Source: SAR202 cluster bacterium bin90 (lineage in GTDB: Bacteria > Chloroflexota > Dehalococcoidia > Lucifugimonadales > JADFKI01). From it: a stretch of 52,993 nucleotides of DNA. The stretch's first letter is position 1, and every line of letters begins with the position of its first letter. Positions 17,982 to 25,540 of the stretch are shown here, piece after piece. The position numbers and the translations under genes were made by a program. The notes beneath the pieces are model-generated. The model worked only from the letters and a program-made list of their open reading frames with translations, was not told where the DNA came from and searched no databases. Location: positions 1 to 52,993 of the forward strand of contig MPND01000024.1 of NCBI GenBank assembly GCA_002238855.1, given 5' to 3'.

Positions 17982-18227
17982 CTAGGCTGATTCTAGCCAA
18001 TCTTGGTCTATTATGTGCTGTCCACCTTCGACGGACACATAATAGGTGAAGTGGTCATACTCAGGGATTATTCCATCTTCTCCGATTGGCGTAGTCACAC
18101 GCCCACTATGAGTTCCCTGAATTATGCCTGTCTTATCTCTTATGGATTCAGAGGGAGTAACACTCGCGGCAGTCTCCCCATTCTCCGTCTTAATTCGAAC
18201 AGTAGTCCCTACACCCAATGCTGGCAT
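17982..18227 (-). CDS. small SH3-like hypothetical protein
   Basis: 81 residues, ATG preceded by GGAGA at good spacing. The sequence alternates beta-prone segments: GTTVRIKTENGE, GIIQGTHSGRV, FTYYVSVEGGQ, and a terminal HIIDQDWLESA. This is typical of small SH3-like or KOW-like barrels. No family name can be given. Its start lies 12 bases past the stop of the broken small gene at 18240, so both were probably one unit before the IS remnant arrived. Confidence 0.6.
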   Translation of the reverse strand: MPALGVGTTVRIKTENGETAASVTPSESIRDKTGIIQGTHSGRVTTPIGEDGIIPEYDHFTYYVSVEGGQHIIDQDWLESA

Positions 18228-18239
18228 TGAAATAGTCTC

Positions 18240-18365
18240 CTAATTTCTAGTCTTGCTGTATTCCTTCTGATAACGCCATTCGCCGTCTTTCCTGGGCATT
18301 TTGTCCCACATCGCCCAAGCGATATTTTCAGGCGTGTCAAGTATCCCAGATACTGTTCGCAACGG
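18240..18365 (-). pseudogene. 3' fragment of a small gene cut by an IS remnant
   Basis: In the frame ending with TAG at 18240-18242 the minus strand reads a protein-like tail including GILDTPENIAWAMWDKMP and GEWRYQKEYSKTRN. No start codon is available, because upstream sequence from about 18352 is the opposite-strand IS3-family fragment. The SH3-like gene begins 12 bases after its stop. Family unknown. Confidence 0.45.
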
Positions 18366-18495
18366 CTGTGAAGCGAGGAGGGGAATTGATGCTTACCTGG
18401 AGTTGTACAATCGGGAGCGACCACACCAGTCCCTAGGCTATCGGACTCCGGCTCAGGTGTTTACCAGGCCAGGAGTCAGCCTTATCATCTCGTGA
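18352..18495 (+). mobile_element. IS3-family transposase C-terminal remnant
   Basis: The plus-strand frame ending at 18495 reads RRGIDAYLELYNRERPHQSLGYRTPAQVF. This is the hallmark C-terminus of IS3/IS150-type DDE transposases (the YN..RPHQSLG.RTP.. motif). Nothing of the catalytic core remains upstream. Downstream, up to about 18580, the sequence carries no gene and may hold the right IS end. It evidently inserted into the small gene at 18240. Confidence 0.75.
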
Positions 18496-18591
18496 GGTAG
18501 TGTCAGACTTTACAGCGGGAGTCTCTCTTAACCTGGTCCCTTCGTTGTCCTAACTGTGGTGGTCCACTCCACAGAGGCGCAAAGCATTCTA

Positions 18592-18837
18592 TTACTGCGA
18601 GATAACACTTACACTAGCTCTCGCACTACCCTCAACTACGGCAAACCAAGTTCCTGCCCGTGGAATGTTAATATTCACCGGAGATTGGCGATAGTGTCCT
18701 CCATAATAGGTGAATGATTGCCCTCGTTGTCTTCTTGAGTTGTTTGCCTGGTCAACGATAAAAACGTCAGCAGCGTGACTTAACTCTACCTGGACCGTAT
18801 TACCTTGATCTTGATAGCGGAGTGGATAGACAGCCAT
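18592..18837 (-). CDS. DUF1883-like protein
   Basis: 81 residues resembling DUF1883: VQVELSHAADVFIVD, then RGQSFTYYGGHYRQSPVNINIPRAGTW, then VVEGSARASVSVI. The RG..F.YYGG....SPV.I..P..G.W pattern is the family signature I remember. It is predicted to be a small beta-sandwich. The domain is often linked to TIR or nucleotide-signalling effectors in conflict systems, so a defence-related role is possible but not shown here. It lies 67 bases downstream of a two-TM protein gene on the same strand, with a GGTGA ribosome site. Confidence 0.65.
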   Translation of the reverse strand: MAVYPLRYQDQGNTVQVELSHAADVFIVDQANNSRRQRGQSFTYYGGHYRQSPVNINIPRAGTWFAVVEGSARASVSVISQ

Positions 18838-18904
18838 TTATTCACCACTAATTTTGCCAGAATTGACGCAGAGTAGTGAGCCAACCTGGGGACACCGGTC
18901 CGTG

Positions 18905-19330
18905 CTACCCTTCTTCATCTTCCTCGTTGTCATCCTTGATGACTCCATCATTGGACTCATGTATCTCGGTAACGCGAAACTCCCTACCGTCCGGCATCCT
19001 TACGACTGCCCCTTCTAACAAGTCCTCCAAGAGAGCCTTACGTCCTTCCTCACGATATGTCTTTCGTGAAGGCCAATCGAACAGAACCATACTAAGCCTC
19101 CATATTACCAATATCAGCAGAGATATTACAGCTGCTGATATTCCAATCGAGCCAATGTTAGAAATGAGATTCCATAGGCCAACAAGCTTATGTTCCCAAC
19201 TCACGAAGCATATGCCGTAAAATAATATCCCACTTATCGTGAGCAGAGGGAATAATCTAGAGTAGAATCTTAGATCTTCGCTTTCGACGCTCCAGATAGA
19301 AACTCGATTGTCGTCCGATCTCTGCTCCAT
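18905..19330 (-). CDS. two-TM small membrane protein
   Basis: 141 residues. Two hydrophobic helices are visible, about residues 27-45 (LFPLLTISGILFYGICFV) and 60-88 (IGSIGISAAVISLLILVIW). They are followed by a soluble, acidic C-terminal tail with VVRMPDGREFRVTEI and a poly-acidic end. It is probably an inner-membrane protein with a cytoplasmic tail. It is encoded just upstream of the DUF1883-like gene and may be co-transcribed with it. The family is not recognised. Confidence 0.6.
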   Translation of the reverse strand: MEQRSDDNRVSIWSVESEDLRFYSRLFPLLTISGILFYGICFVSWEHKLVGLWNLISNIGSIGISAAVISLLILVIWRLSMVLFDWPSRKTYREEGRKALLEDLLEGAVVRMPDGREFRVTEIHESNDGVIKDDNEEDEEG

Positions 19331-19374
19331 ACCTAGAATTGTATATTATCGCGGCATAGTGTCAAGGCAACTCG

Positions 19375-19589
19375 TTAAACGCCGCTACAGGAGCGTATCT
19401 CTTTTAAGGCAAGTTCTTGCTGTTCGCCATCGAAGACTACGTACACGTGGACGTACTCATCGCCGTCACGGTCGAATGCCCGCTCGACAATAATGGGGTC
19501 CACTCCAGAACAAAGGTATCTCCAGAGCGTTCAGCAAGCAGTTTGCGAACTATGTCGGTAACTCGGGCGGTGTAGAGTAGAGTTGCCAC
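19375..19589 (-). pseudogene. frameshifted, truncated paralogue of the gene at 50591
   Basis: From a GTG at 19589 with a GGGGAG ribosome site, the minus strand reads VATLLYTARVTDIVRKLLAER. This aligns with MTTLLDTDRITGIVRQLLSER of the intact gene at 50591. After about residue 27 the match continues in another frame (DPIIVERAFDRDGDEYVHVYVVFDG), meaning a net indel near 19498-19503. It then diverges after VVFDG and stops at 19375. The DNA identity over DGDEYVHVY is obvious by eye. The function of the family is unknown. Confidence 0.65.
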
Positions 19590-19925
19590 AAATGCTCCCC
19601 TGCGCCCACTGGCGTTTGCTCAGCTTTCATTCCAGGCAGCAAATTATACCCGTTCGGCCTGAAAATAGACGCTCTACGACGATATAACGAGGACGGCTTT
19701 GTCGGAATCTGACTGAAAACGGCGATTGACTGCGGGTCGGCGCGAAGTCTCGACTCCACGCGGTCAGTATAAAATCCCAGTCAGGCCGTCTTGGCTGCAC
19801 TCCCACTTCCTTTATGAGCACACGGAGAACGTCACTCAGAGAAACATCTCCTGACGGTAAGCCGTGTGCAATTCTGTTGCCTCAGAGTTTCATAGCTGTC
19901 GTATGTAGACGTAGCTCTTGAACCG
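19590..19925. other. gap without a convincing gene
   Basis: Minus-strand pieces such as VLIKEVGVQPRRPDWDFILTAW (around 19750-19820) look somewhat protein-like, but no intact frame with a ribosome site exists. Probably decayed sequence flanking the frameshifted gene. Confidence 0.3.
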
Positions 19926-22007
19926 TCACCGCCTGCCCAACCCGAAGGGCCAACGATTCGGCTTCCTGACGGGAGAGTTAAGGAACTCCTCGAGTTCCCC
20001 GTGGTCCAGAACTATCTGGTCCGACACACTCGACGCGTCATCTATCACCCAGTTCGGTATGTCCTCGCGCAAGTCGCGCAGCGAGCGAGTGTCCACCCCT
20101 ATCAGCACGTGCCTACCGGAGAGCGTCCATTGACCTGTCGGAGGATGACGCTCCTTCGTGTACCTGTCCGCGCTCAGCAGTCCCAACAGCACCTTCTCGG
20201 AGCGCTCATACGCCCTGCTCTGCACGCCACCGAGCGTAACGGGTTCGAGCCACGCGGGGGCCGGCACTCCCTCCGGCAGGTTGCGCTCAAACAGCCGGCA
20301 CAGCAGATTGGACGACATCTGAAGCACATCCACGTCTCTGTACGCATCCTCGGGCATCGTCTCCAGTATGGTGGACATTTCCTTCAGATACTTCCGGTAG
20401 AATGACGTGGACAGCGTGTCCTGTATCCTGGACACCGACGCCTGCAGTCTCTCCCGCGCCGCAGGCCTGTTGCCCGGGAGCGAAGTCTGCGTGTATATCA
20501 TCATGCTGCGCTTGATTATCTCGGGTTTGAAGCGCCTCGTGTCGAAGTTCATCAATAGCGCGATGCACGGGTACTCGTCGCCGTGCGAGATCTCTCCGTC
20601 CTTCACGACCTCGTCGGCGTACTGCCGGAACCGGTTGTTGGACACGTCGTCGAAGACGACGGGGTGCCTCCTGAACTCCTGCCTCAATCCCCTGACCCGG
20701 GAGGGCGTGAACAGGTTGTTGGGCACGAAGCCCTTCTTGCCGTAGCCGAACATAGAGATCATCAGCGTGTTCGTCAGGCTGCTTTTGCCGCAGTCACTCC
20801 GTCCGTACAGTATGGCGAACATCGGCTGCTGGAACTCCAGACCCTGCCGGATGTTGGCGTTTCTCAGGTCGCACATAAATGGAGCGAAGTAGATCCAGGA
20901 CATGAAGCCGAAGTAGTCGCGTTGCAGCCTGTCCACGTCGCCAACGAAGTCGTCCTCATAGTTGTTGAAGAACTCCAGGAGCATCTGCGCATCACGCATC
21001 ACGTCCTCAGTTTTCACATCGAGGTTCAGCTCGCTTCCCTGCAGCGTGAATGTCCCACGCTTGTTGTATGACAGTGATGGCAGAGCAGCCCTTTCGTCTT
21101 CTTCTTCCGGGCGCGCCACGGGCATGCGCCGTGCCTGCCTGACCACAGCGGGAGTGATCGGGAAGTTCGGGGAACCGTTTCTGGCACGCTCCAGGTCTGG
21201 CATCGCCGCCCGCTGCACATTGGGGACGTTGTTGACGTTGACCAGGATGTTGGCCGAGCCGTATTCGGCTTCCTGCTCCGTCTCGGGCGGTACGTACATC
21301 GTGACTTCTCGCCCCGTTGCCTCTACCTCCCTGAATATGGGCGCCTCGTCCACCGGCATCACACCCGCGACAGCCGGCTTGTCCCTCACCGCGATACTGC
21401 TGACCGAGGTAGCCAGCACATCTTCATACTGCCCGCGATAGTGCTCCCACGCTACATCGTCGTTGTCATAGACGACGAGCGTCTCCGCCTGACGACCGGA
21501 GAATGCCGTCTCGGACAGGTTGGCGGAGCCAACTACGACCCTCCGCATCCCGTCACGCTCGAGCAGATATATCTTGGCGTGCGCGATCGCGTCCTTCACA
21601 ACGAAGAATCGCGCCCTGCCGTCGGCGACGCGGTCGTGGAGTATCTCCCGTCGCTCAGGGCTCACACCGGCTATGGCGACGAAGCCCCTGCTGAGGCGCT
21701 CGTCTATCTGCTGCTGGAAGTGGATGATCTGGCGCGGCTCACGTCCCAGTATGCCGCCATGCCCGAAGATGCACTCGAAATTCTCATAGTCATAATCGCG
21801 CAGCAGGCCCATTATCATCGGAATGCTCGCACTGTAGGTCAGCGCCCGCATCGAAGTGAAACCGCCGAAGAGGTTGTCGCGGTCGAAGACTCCGGTGTCC
21901 TCTGAACGAGCGTACAGCACGCTCAGCAACGGACTTTTCGTCTTCGAGTCGGGATCGTCGAGAAGCAGGCTGCGCTGTGTCATATTGCCGATGTCAGGAT
22001 TCATCAT
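19926..22007 (-). CDS. PLD-family nuclease fused to SF3-like P-loop ATPase
   Basis: 693 residues. The N-terminal third carries one phospholipase D/HKD half-motif: HAKIYLLERDG (H143, K145), then VVVGSANLSETAF (S161, N163). This is the layout of PLD nucleases that dimerise to build the active site. A linker (about 210-340) leads to a P-loop ATPase: Walker A GRSDCGKSS (402-410), Walker B VVFDD (450-454), LLMNFDT (484-490) and a candidate arginine finger at R500. These resemble SF3/primase-type helicases. AGGA lies nine bases before the ATG. The gene is 229 bases downstream of the CBASS operon in the same direction; whether it belongs to it is unclear. A DNA-targeting nuclease powered by an ATPase is the likely role. 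Confidence 0.7.
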   Translation of the reverse strand: MMNPDIGNMTQRSLLLDDPDSKTKSPLLSVLYARSEDTGVFDRDNLFGGFTSMRALTYSASIPMIMGLLRDYDYENFECIFGHGGILGREPRQIIHFQQQIDERLSRGFVAIAGVSPERREILHDRVADGRARFFVVKDAIAHAKIYLLERDGMRRVVVGSANLSETAFSGRQAETLVVYDNDDVAWEHYRGQYEDVLATSVSSIAVRDKPAVAGVMPVDEAPIFREVEATGREVTMYVPPETEQEAEYGSANILVNVNNVPNVQRAAMPDLERARNGSPNFPITPAVVRQARRMPVARPEEEDERAALPSLSYNKRGTFTLQGSELNLDVKTEDVMRDAQMLLEFFNNYEDDFVGDVDRLQRDYFGFMSWIYFAPFMCDLRNANIRQGLEFQQPMFAILYGRSDCGKSSLTNTLMISMFGYGKKGFVPNNLFTPSRVRGLRQEFRRHPVVFDDVSNNRFRQYADEVVKDGEISHGDEYPCIALLMNFDTRRFKPEIIKRSMMIYTQTSLPGNRPAARERLQASVSRIQDTLSTSFYRKYLKEMSTILETMPEDAYRDVDVLQMSSNLLCRLFERNLPEGVPAPAWLEPVTLGGVQSRAYERSEKVLLGLLSADRYTKERHPPTGQWTLSGRHVLIGVDTRSLRDLREDIPNWVIDDASSVSDQIVLDHGELEEFLNSPVRKPNRWPFGLGRR

Positions 22008-22236
22008 GGCTAATGTCCTATTAGGCGAATCTGGACGGATTTTATCATGGTGTCAGACCGAGTCCGCCAGGCAGCACATCGCCGGAGAGTTTCACCATGC
22101 CACCAATAAACTGCCTTGACCAAGCGAGGAGAGTTCAAAGTAAGTGCTACACACGCGACTCTTGAGCGCCCTTACACTTAGAGACCGCTCTTCAACTGGT
22201 ATGGAATGCGGCCCTTATCTCACTGGCCGGCCGATG

Positions 22237-23070
22237 TTACGACAGATAGCCTTTGAAAATCTCTATTGCCCTAACGATTCCAGCCATTTTCGCAAGGTCA
22301 GACATCCGGTCCCAGAGCATGCGAACCTTCGGTTTTAACTCTAGGAATCCCCGTCGCTCACCACGCCGTAACTCTCTGCCAAGCAGTTCAACTGCCCTTT
22401 GCGCAACGACTGAGGCTTCCAGGTCGCCGCTCTGGAGGGAAAGAGTTTCTATCTTATCTGCGACAAGTTCATGAGTCTTAGGCAAGAAGTCCTCGGGAAC
22501 TTTGACGAACTCCCTGTGTAATGACAGCGCTCCAAATCCGTCCTCCGAACGCGACCCGATGTCTATATCCATCGGAAGCGTCGGCTTGTACAAGTCAACC
22601 ATGCCCTTCCCGCAGATGTACGTTCCCTTTCCGCCTCCCAGAGCAACCATACCGTCCGACCATTCAGTCTGAACTGACCTATATTCACCACCCGTGAACT
22701 CCTCGCGCGGTATCCGTTTGAGTTCAAGAACATCACGCTGTTGTAAAGTTGACAGAATTTTCTGATTTCCCAATTCAATCTTCGATTCCCACGCGGCATC
22801 CGACATTACAACACGTGCATAAGTGCGCCGCGGCTCCATAGTACTCTCTGCATGGCGCAAGACCTCTCGTAACACGATCCAGTCAAAAATATGCGGATTC
22901 CCTTCGGCGTCCTTTGTCGAGCGCTCATCACCGGCTAGGACAACGAGTCCTCCACCTTGCCTAAGAACCTCGGCCGTAAAGTGGCGGACGAACTCGACAG
23001 ATCTGTCCAGCCTCTCTTGTGGACACGACAGGCTTGCACTGCCGTAAACCAGTATGTACTTGCCCTCCAT
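22237..23070 (-). CDS. SLOG-domain protein, putative CBASS effector
   Basis: 277 residues with a Rossmann-like SLOG pattern. It has an N-terminal YILVYGSASLS (6-15), GGGLVVLAGDE (39-49) and VALGGGKGTYICG (142-154), with the glycine-rich loops typical of LOG/DprA/TIR-SLOG nucleotide-binding folds. A helical C-terminal half follows. Comparative studies place SLOG domains among sensors and effectors of cyclic-nucleotide conflict systems. Here it begins 21 bases after the CD-NTase stop, the usual effector place, so I infer it responds to the CD-NTase product, possibly by acting on NAD or nucleotides. No transmembrane segment is visible. Confidence 0.7.
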   Translation of the reverse strand: MEGKYILVYGSASLSCPQERLDRSVEFVRHFTAEVLRQGGGLVVLAGDERSTKDAEGNPHIFDWIVLREVLRHAESTMEPRRTYARVVMSDAAWESKIELGNQKILSTLQQRDVLELKRIPREEFTGGEYRSVQTEWSDGMVALGGGKGTYICGKGMVDLYKPTLPMDIDIGSRSEDGFGALSLHREFVKVPEDFLPKTHELVADKIETLSLQSGDLEASVVAQRAVELLGRELRRGERRGFLELKPKVRMLWDRMSDLAKMAGIVRAIEIFKGYLS

Positions 23071-23091
23071 AACCTGTGCCGTCCTCCGTCG

Positions 23092-23970
23092 TCAGTCGAA
23101 AAGGTTATCCAAGTCTCGTTCTGTTCTGCAGTCTTCCAATTTGTTCGACATCTCCCGGAATGCAACAGATGCACGTTTGCGCTGGGCGCTTCCAGTCCCG
23201 CCCAAATTGTCGTCAACATGCCTCGACTGCCCTGTGGGATCCTTGATTGGCTGCAGCACGGCCTTCGACGAAAATTGCGTGTAGTGCTTCAGCATGCTCG
23301 TAAGGTCCGTAGGGCCCCGGTAGTTTCTGAAAGCGTCAATGGCGAGCGACTCCAAGTGATAACCGGAAGGTCGATCCCTGTCGCTTCGAATGTTGCGAGC
23401 CACCATTCCCTTCATTAGCTTCACAGTTGGCACGACCTGACCGCTGTTTGCCTGATTTACTCTGGTGAGCCTACTGGCGAATCTGTCAGGGCGCACAACG
23501 TCGCTCCATCGGTCGTGCCCAGGATCGGAGATTCGCACTCCATCCTTCCTGCGTATCGCCGGTAAGAGTTGGATCTTATTTCCGTCGGAGAAACGTACCG
23601 TAACAGCCAAATTGCCAGTTATGACCTGCGTCCTTGGCAGTCGCTGCCTGATCAGTCCGGCCATGTGCTGTATGACCTCGCTGGGACGTCGTCCCGTCAG
23701 CGAGGAGTCGTTGATGATGGCGAGCACATCGGAATCGCTCAGTCCCTGAACGAATGTGTTTCTGCTCGTAGAACCTCCGAACAGAGTGGGTACGACATCA
23801 TCATCCCGAATTTCAAGTGCGTCCCGCAAAGTACTGATGTGCCTACGAATGGTATCGGCATCTCTTGAGTTGTACTCACGCAGCTTTTCTCTGAGGCGAC
23901 CGGTCATTTGGTCTTCACTCAGCTCAGGGTCAAATCTCCGGGGCAATCGCCTTGAACCGCTACCGCCCAT
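23092..23970 (-). CDS. CBASS CD-NTase (cGAS/DncV-like nucleotidyltransferase)
   Basis: 292 residues. The nucleotidyltransferase signature is plain: FGGSTSRNTF with G65, G66, S67, then GLSDSDVLAII with catalytic-type D79 and D81. An IQLLPAIRRKDG segment (133-144) follows, then WSDVVRPDRFASRLTRVN and PTVKLMKG of the OAS1-C-like helical part. In the LPA segment the position where many relatives have the third acidic residue is Q134. The protein starts MGGSGSRR; the ATG has AAGGAGA six bases upstream. It should make a cyclic oligonucleotide upon phage infection. It sits between the TGT-like gene (15 bases) and the SLOG gene (21 bases), the layout of a type IV CBASS. After Met removal the exposed glycine could be the modification site known for type IV systems; that is inference. 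Confidence 0.85.
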   Translation of the reverse strand: MGGSGSRRLPRRFDPELSEDQMTGRLREKLREYNSRDADTIRRHISTLRDALEIRDDDVVPTLFGGSTSRNTFVQGLSDSDVLAIINDSSLTGRRPSEVIQHMAGLIRQRLPRTQVITGNLAVTVRFSDGNKIQLLPAIRRKDGVRISDPGHDRWSDVVRPDRFASRLTRVNQANSGQVVPTVKLMKGMVARNIRSDRDRPSGYHLESLAIDAFRNYRGPTDLTSMLKHYTQFSSKAVLQPIKDPTGQSRHVDDNLGGTGSAQRKRASVAFREMSNKLEDCRTERDLDNLFD

Positions 23971-23985
23971 CTATCTTCTCCTTGT

Positions 23986-24960
23986 CTAAATGTCCGCTCC
24001 GGCAAGATGTGCGACCCTCGCGGCTTTGGAAGTGACTGAGAACTGATCCATCAGTTCGCGTCTGTCGCCAGTCACGGCATAACTCTGCGTAACCTGCTGC
24101 AATCGGTAAAGCGTTCGAAGGTTGTGGACGCGCTCGTAATACGTTAATTCTTCGTCTCGCAGAATCCACTTGTGCTCTTCGAATGCGGCCTCGTCAATGT
24201 GAACGCTTGCGCCGTCTCTGAAGGCTGACTTTAGCCATCCTAAGCCGTCAAATATGTCTGCTCCACAGAAGAAGAACGCCAGCACTTCAGCCGGGCGTAT
24301 GGCGCCGAACACGTGAATTGGAGTGGCCAGACCGAAATCGTTCAGAATGTCACGCAACATCACAATTGCCCGGCATCTCTCGATAAGAGAATCCCCGAGT
24401 TCACGCGCGGCGACTCCGATGACGTCATACCCACTCAGCTTAGAAACGTACCTAGACAGCTTCGCAATATTGACCAAGTCACCTGGGTTCTCTGGCTTTA
24501 CGAGAATGTCCTTTGTCGCGTCTGGAACGAGAGCGAAATCTTCGTCCGCTCGCTTGAACTGCGTTTCTATAGGGCCGCATTTATCGTAGTTCACAGTAAT
24601 GAAGTTGGCGTCGCAGTTTACATTGGCGCTCAGAGCATCGTGGTACAACGATCTGGACCATTGGAAAATCGATGGTGGCATGTAGCACGAGGTTGACACA
24701 GTGGTCGCCTGCTCAGCTTCGTATCTGCCACTGTCAACCACGATCAGGTTGGCCACATCCGAGACATCCGGAGGAATCCGGCCTGCACTCAGGTCAGATG
24801 CGCTGACGAGACACACTCCATAGAGCTGTCCTCTCAACTCAGCAAAGATTTCCGACACACAGGGAAAGCCACGACTTGAAAACGAAGGGATGAGCAACGG
24901 AGTTTGCACTTCCACCCCCCTGATCAGACGTGGCTGGGCATGTCCCGATTCAAATTGCAT
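23986..24960 (-). CDS. cap10: TGT-like protein of type IV CBASS (Cap10-like)
   Basis: About 324 residues with the remodelled tRNA-guanine transglycosylase look. VVDSGRYE (D76) corresponds to the TGT LDSGGF-type catalytic loop. IHVFGAIRPAEVLAF and GADIFDGLGW correspond to the GVG.P. and G.D.FDC. regions of TGT. No zinc-binding cysteine cluster is obvious. In type IV CBASS a TGT-family protein (Cap10) works with a QueC-like protein to attach a 7-deazaguanine-type base to the CD-NTase N-terminus. The ATG at 24960 overlaps the QueC-like gene by 11 bases (ATG..TGA); a GTG at 24999 would add 13 residues. Gene order QueC, TGT, CD-NTase, SLOG supports the CBASS reading over a DNA-modification (Dpd) one. 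Confidence 0.75.
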   Translation of the reverse strand: MQFESGHAQPRLIRGVEVQTPLLIPSFSSRGFPCVSEIFAELRGQLYGVCLVSASDLSAGRIPPDVSDVANLIVVDSGRYEAEQATTVSTSCYMPPSIFQWSRSLYHDALSANVNCDANFITVNYDKCGPIETQFKRADEDFALVPDATKDILVKPENPGDLVNIAKLSRYVSKLSGYDVIGVAARELGDSLIERCRAIVMLRDILNDFGLATPIHVFGAIRPAEVLAFFFCGADIFDGLGWLKSAFRDGASVHIDEAAFEEHKWILRDEELTYYERVHNLRTLYRLQQVTQSYAVTGDRRELMDQFSVTSKAARVAHLAGADI

Positions 24961-25507
24961 TGACAAGTCTTCTATCCTGGCACGAAGGGCACTGTCCACA
25001 GGCCGGGGAGTTTTGGTGTTCGCAACTATAGGTCATCCGGATCGGAACATCGTTCATTTCCGCAAACTCGATTACTTCCTTCTTTGTGTAAGACAAGAAA
25101 GGGGCAATCAAGGTCACTTCGCCTCCCGAATAGCCGTCGAGCAGCCGCTGCATATGTTTGGAGAAGAGAGGGGTAGTGTCGTAATACGGGCACTGCGAGT
25201 GGATGCCGAGGGCAATAGCCAATGGCCTCTCTGCAGATGACGCGGCCGCGGTCAGAACGAAGTGCGCGTTCCGGCCAAAATACTCACCTCCTCGAGAACT
25301 CATCTCGAGGGACAGTTTCAGCCTGGCGACATTTATGGCGAAGTGCTCCGCGATCCGCTGTGCCGCCTCCCATTCACTATCTCTTGCAGACTGCCCGTAG
25401 TCGATAAACAGCCCCGCGAGAGTGCTTGCGTCGTCCTTGCATATGGCAACGGTCGCGGCCGAGTCTATGCCACCGCTCATAAGCACTACCGTATGTTTAG
25501 AAGCCAT
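24950..25507 (-). CDS. cap9: QueC-like 7-deazaguanine synthetase of type IV CBASS (Cap9-like)
   Basis: 185 residues. It has the PP-loop ATPase motif SGGIDSA (11-17), FIDYGQ (34-39) and a C-terminal zinc-type cysteine set C162, C170, C173, C176 (SCEH...CGQCPSC). All are hallmarks of QueC, which converts 7-carboxy-7-deazaguanine to 7-cyano-7-deazaguanine via an amide intermediate. It is shorter than housekeeping QueC (about 220-230 residues). In type IV CBASS the QueC-like Cap9 uses this chemistry to modify the CD-NTase N-terminus. The ATG has AGGGA at good spacing and lies 33 bases after the stop of the HigA-ImmA gene, so it may share that promoter. No queD, queE or folE is nearby, consistent with a specialised role. 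Confidence 0.85.
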   Translation of the reverse strand: MASKHTVVLMSGGIDSAATVAICKDDASTLAGLFIDYGQSARDSEWEAAQRIAEHFAINVARLKLSLEMSSRGGEYFGRNAHFVLTAAASSAERPLAIALGIHSQCPYYDTTPLFSKHMQRLLDGYSGGEVTLIAPFLSYTKKEVIEFAEMNDVPIRMTYSCEHQNSPACGQCPSCQDRRLVNAI

Positions 25508-25540
25508 CCAGTCCCTGTCCCCGTTGAGTTGATTCGCCGT

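Noticed and set aside
24950..24999. QueC plus TGT as part of a Dpd-type 7-deazaguanine DNA modification system
   Set aside because: No dpdB-K genes are present, and both genes are directly coupled to a CD-NTase, which fits type IV CBASS better.
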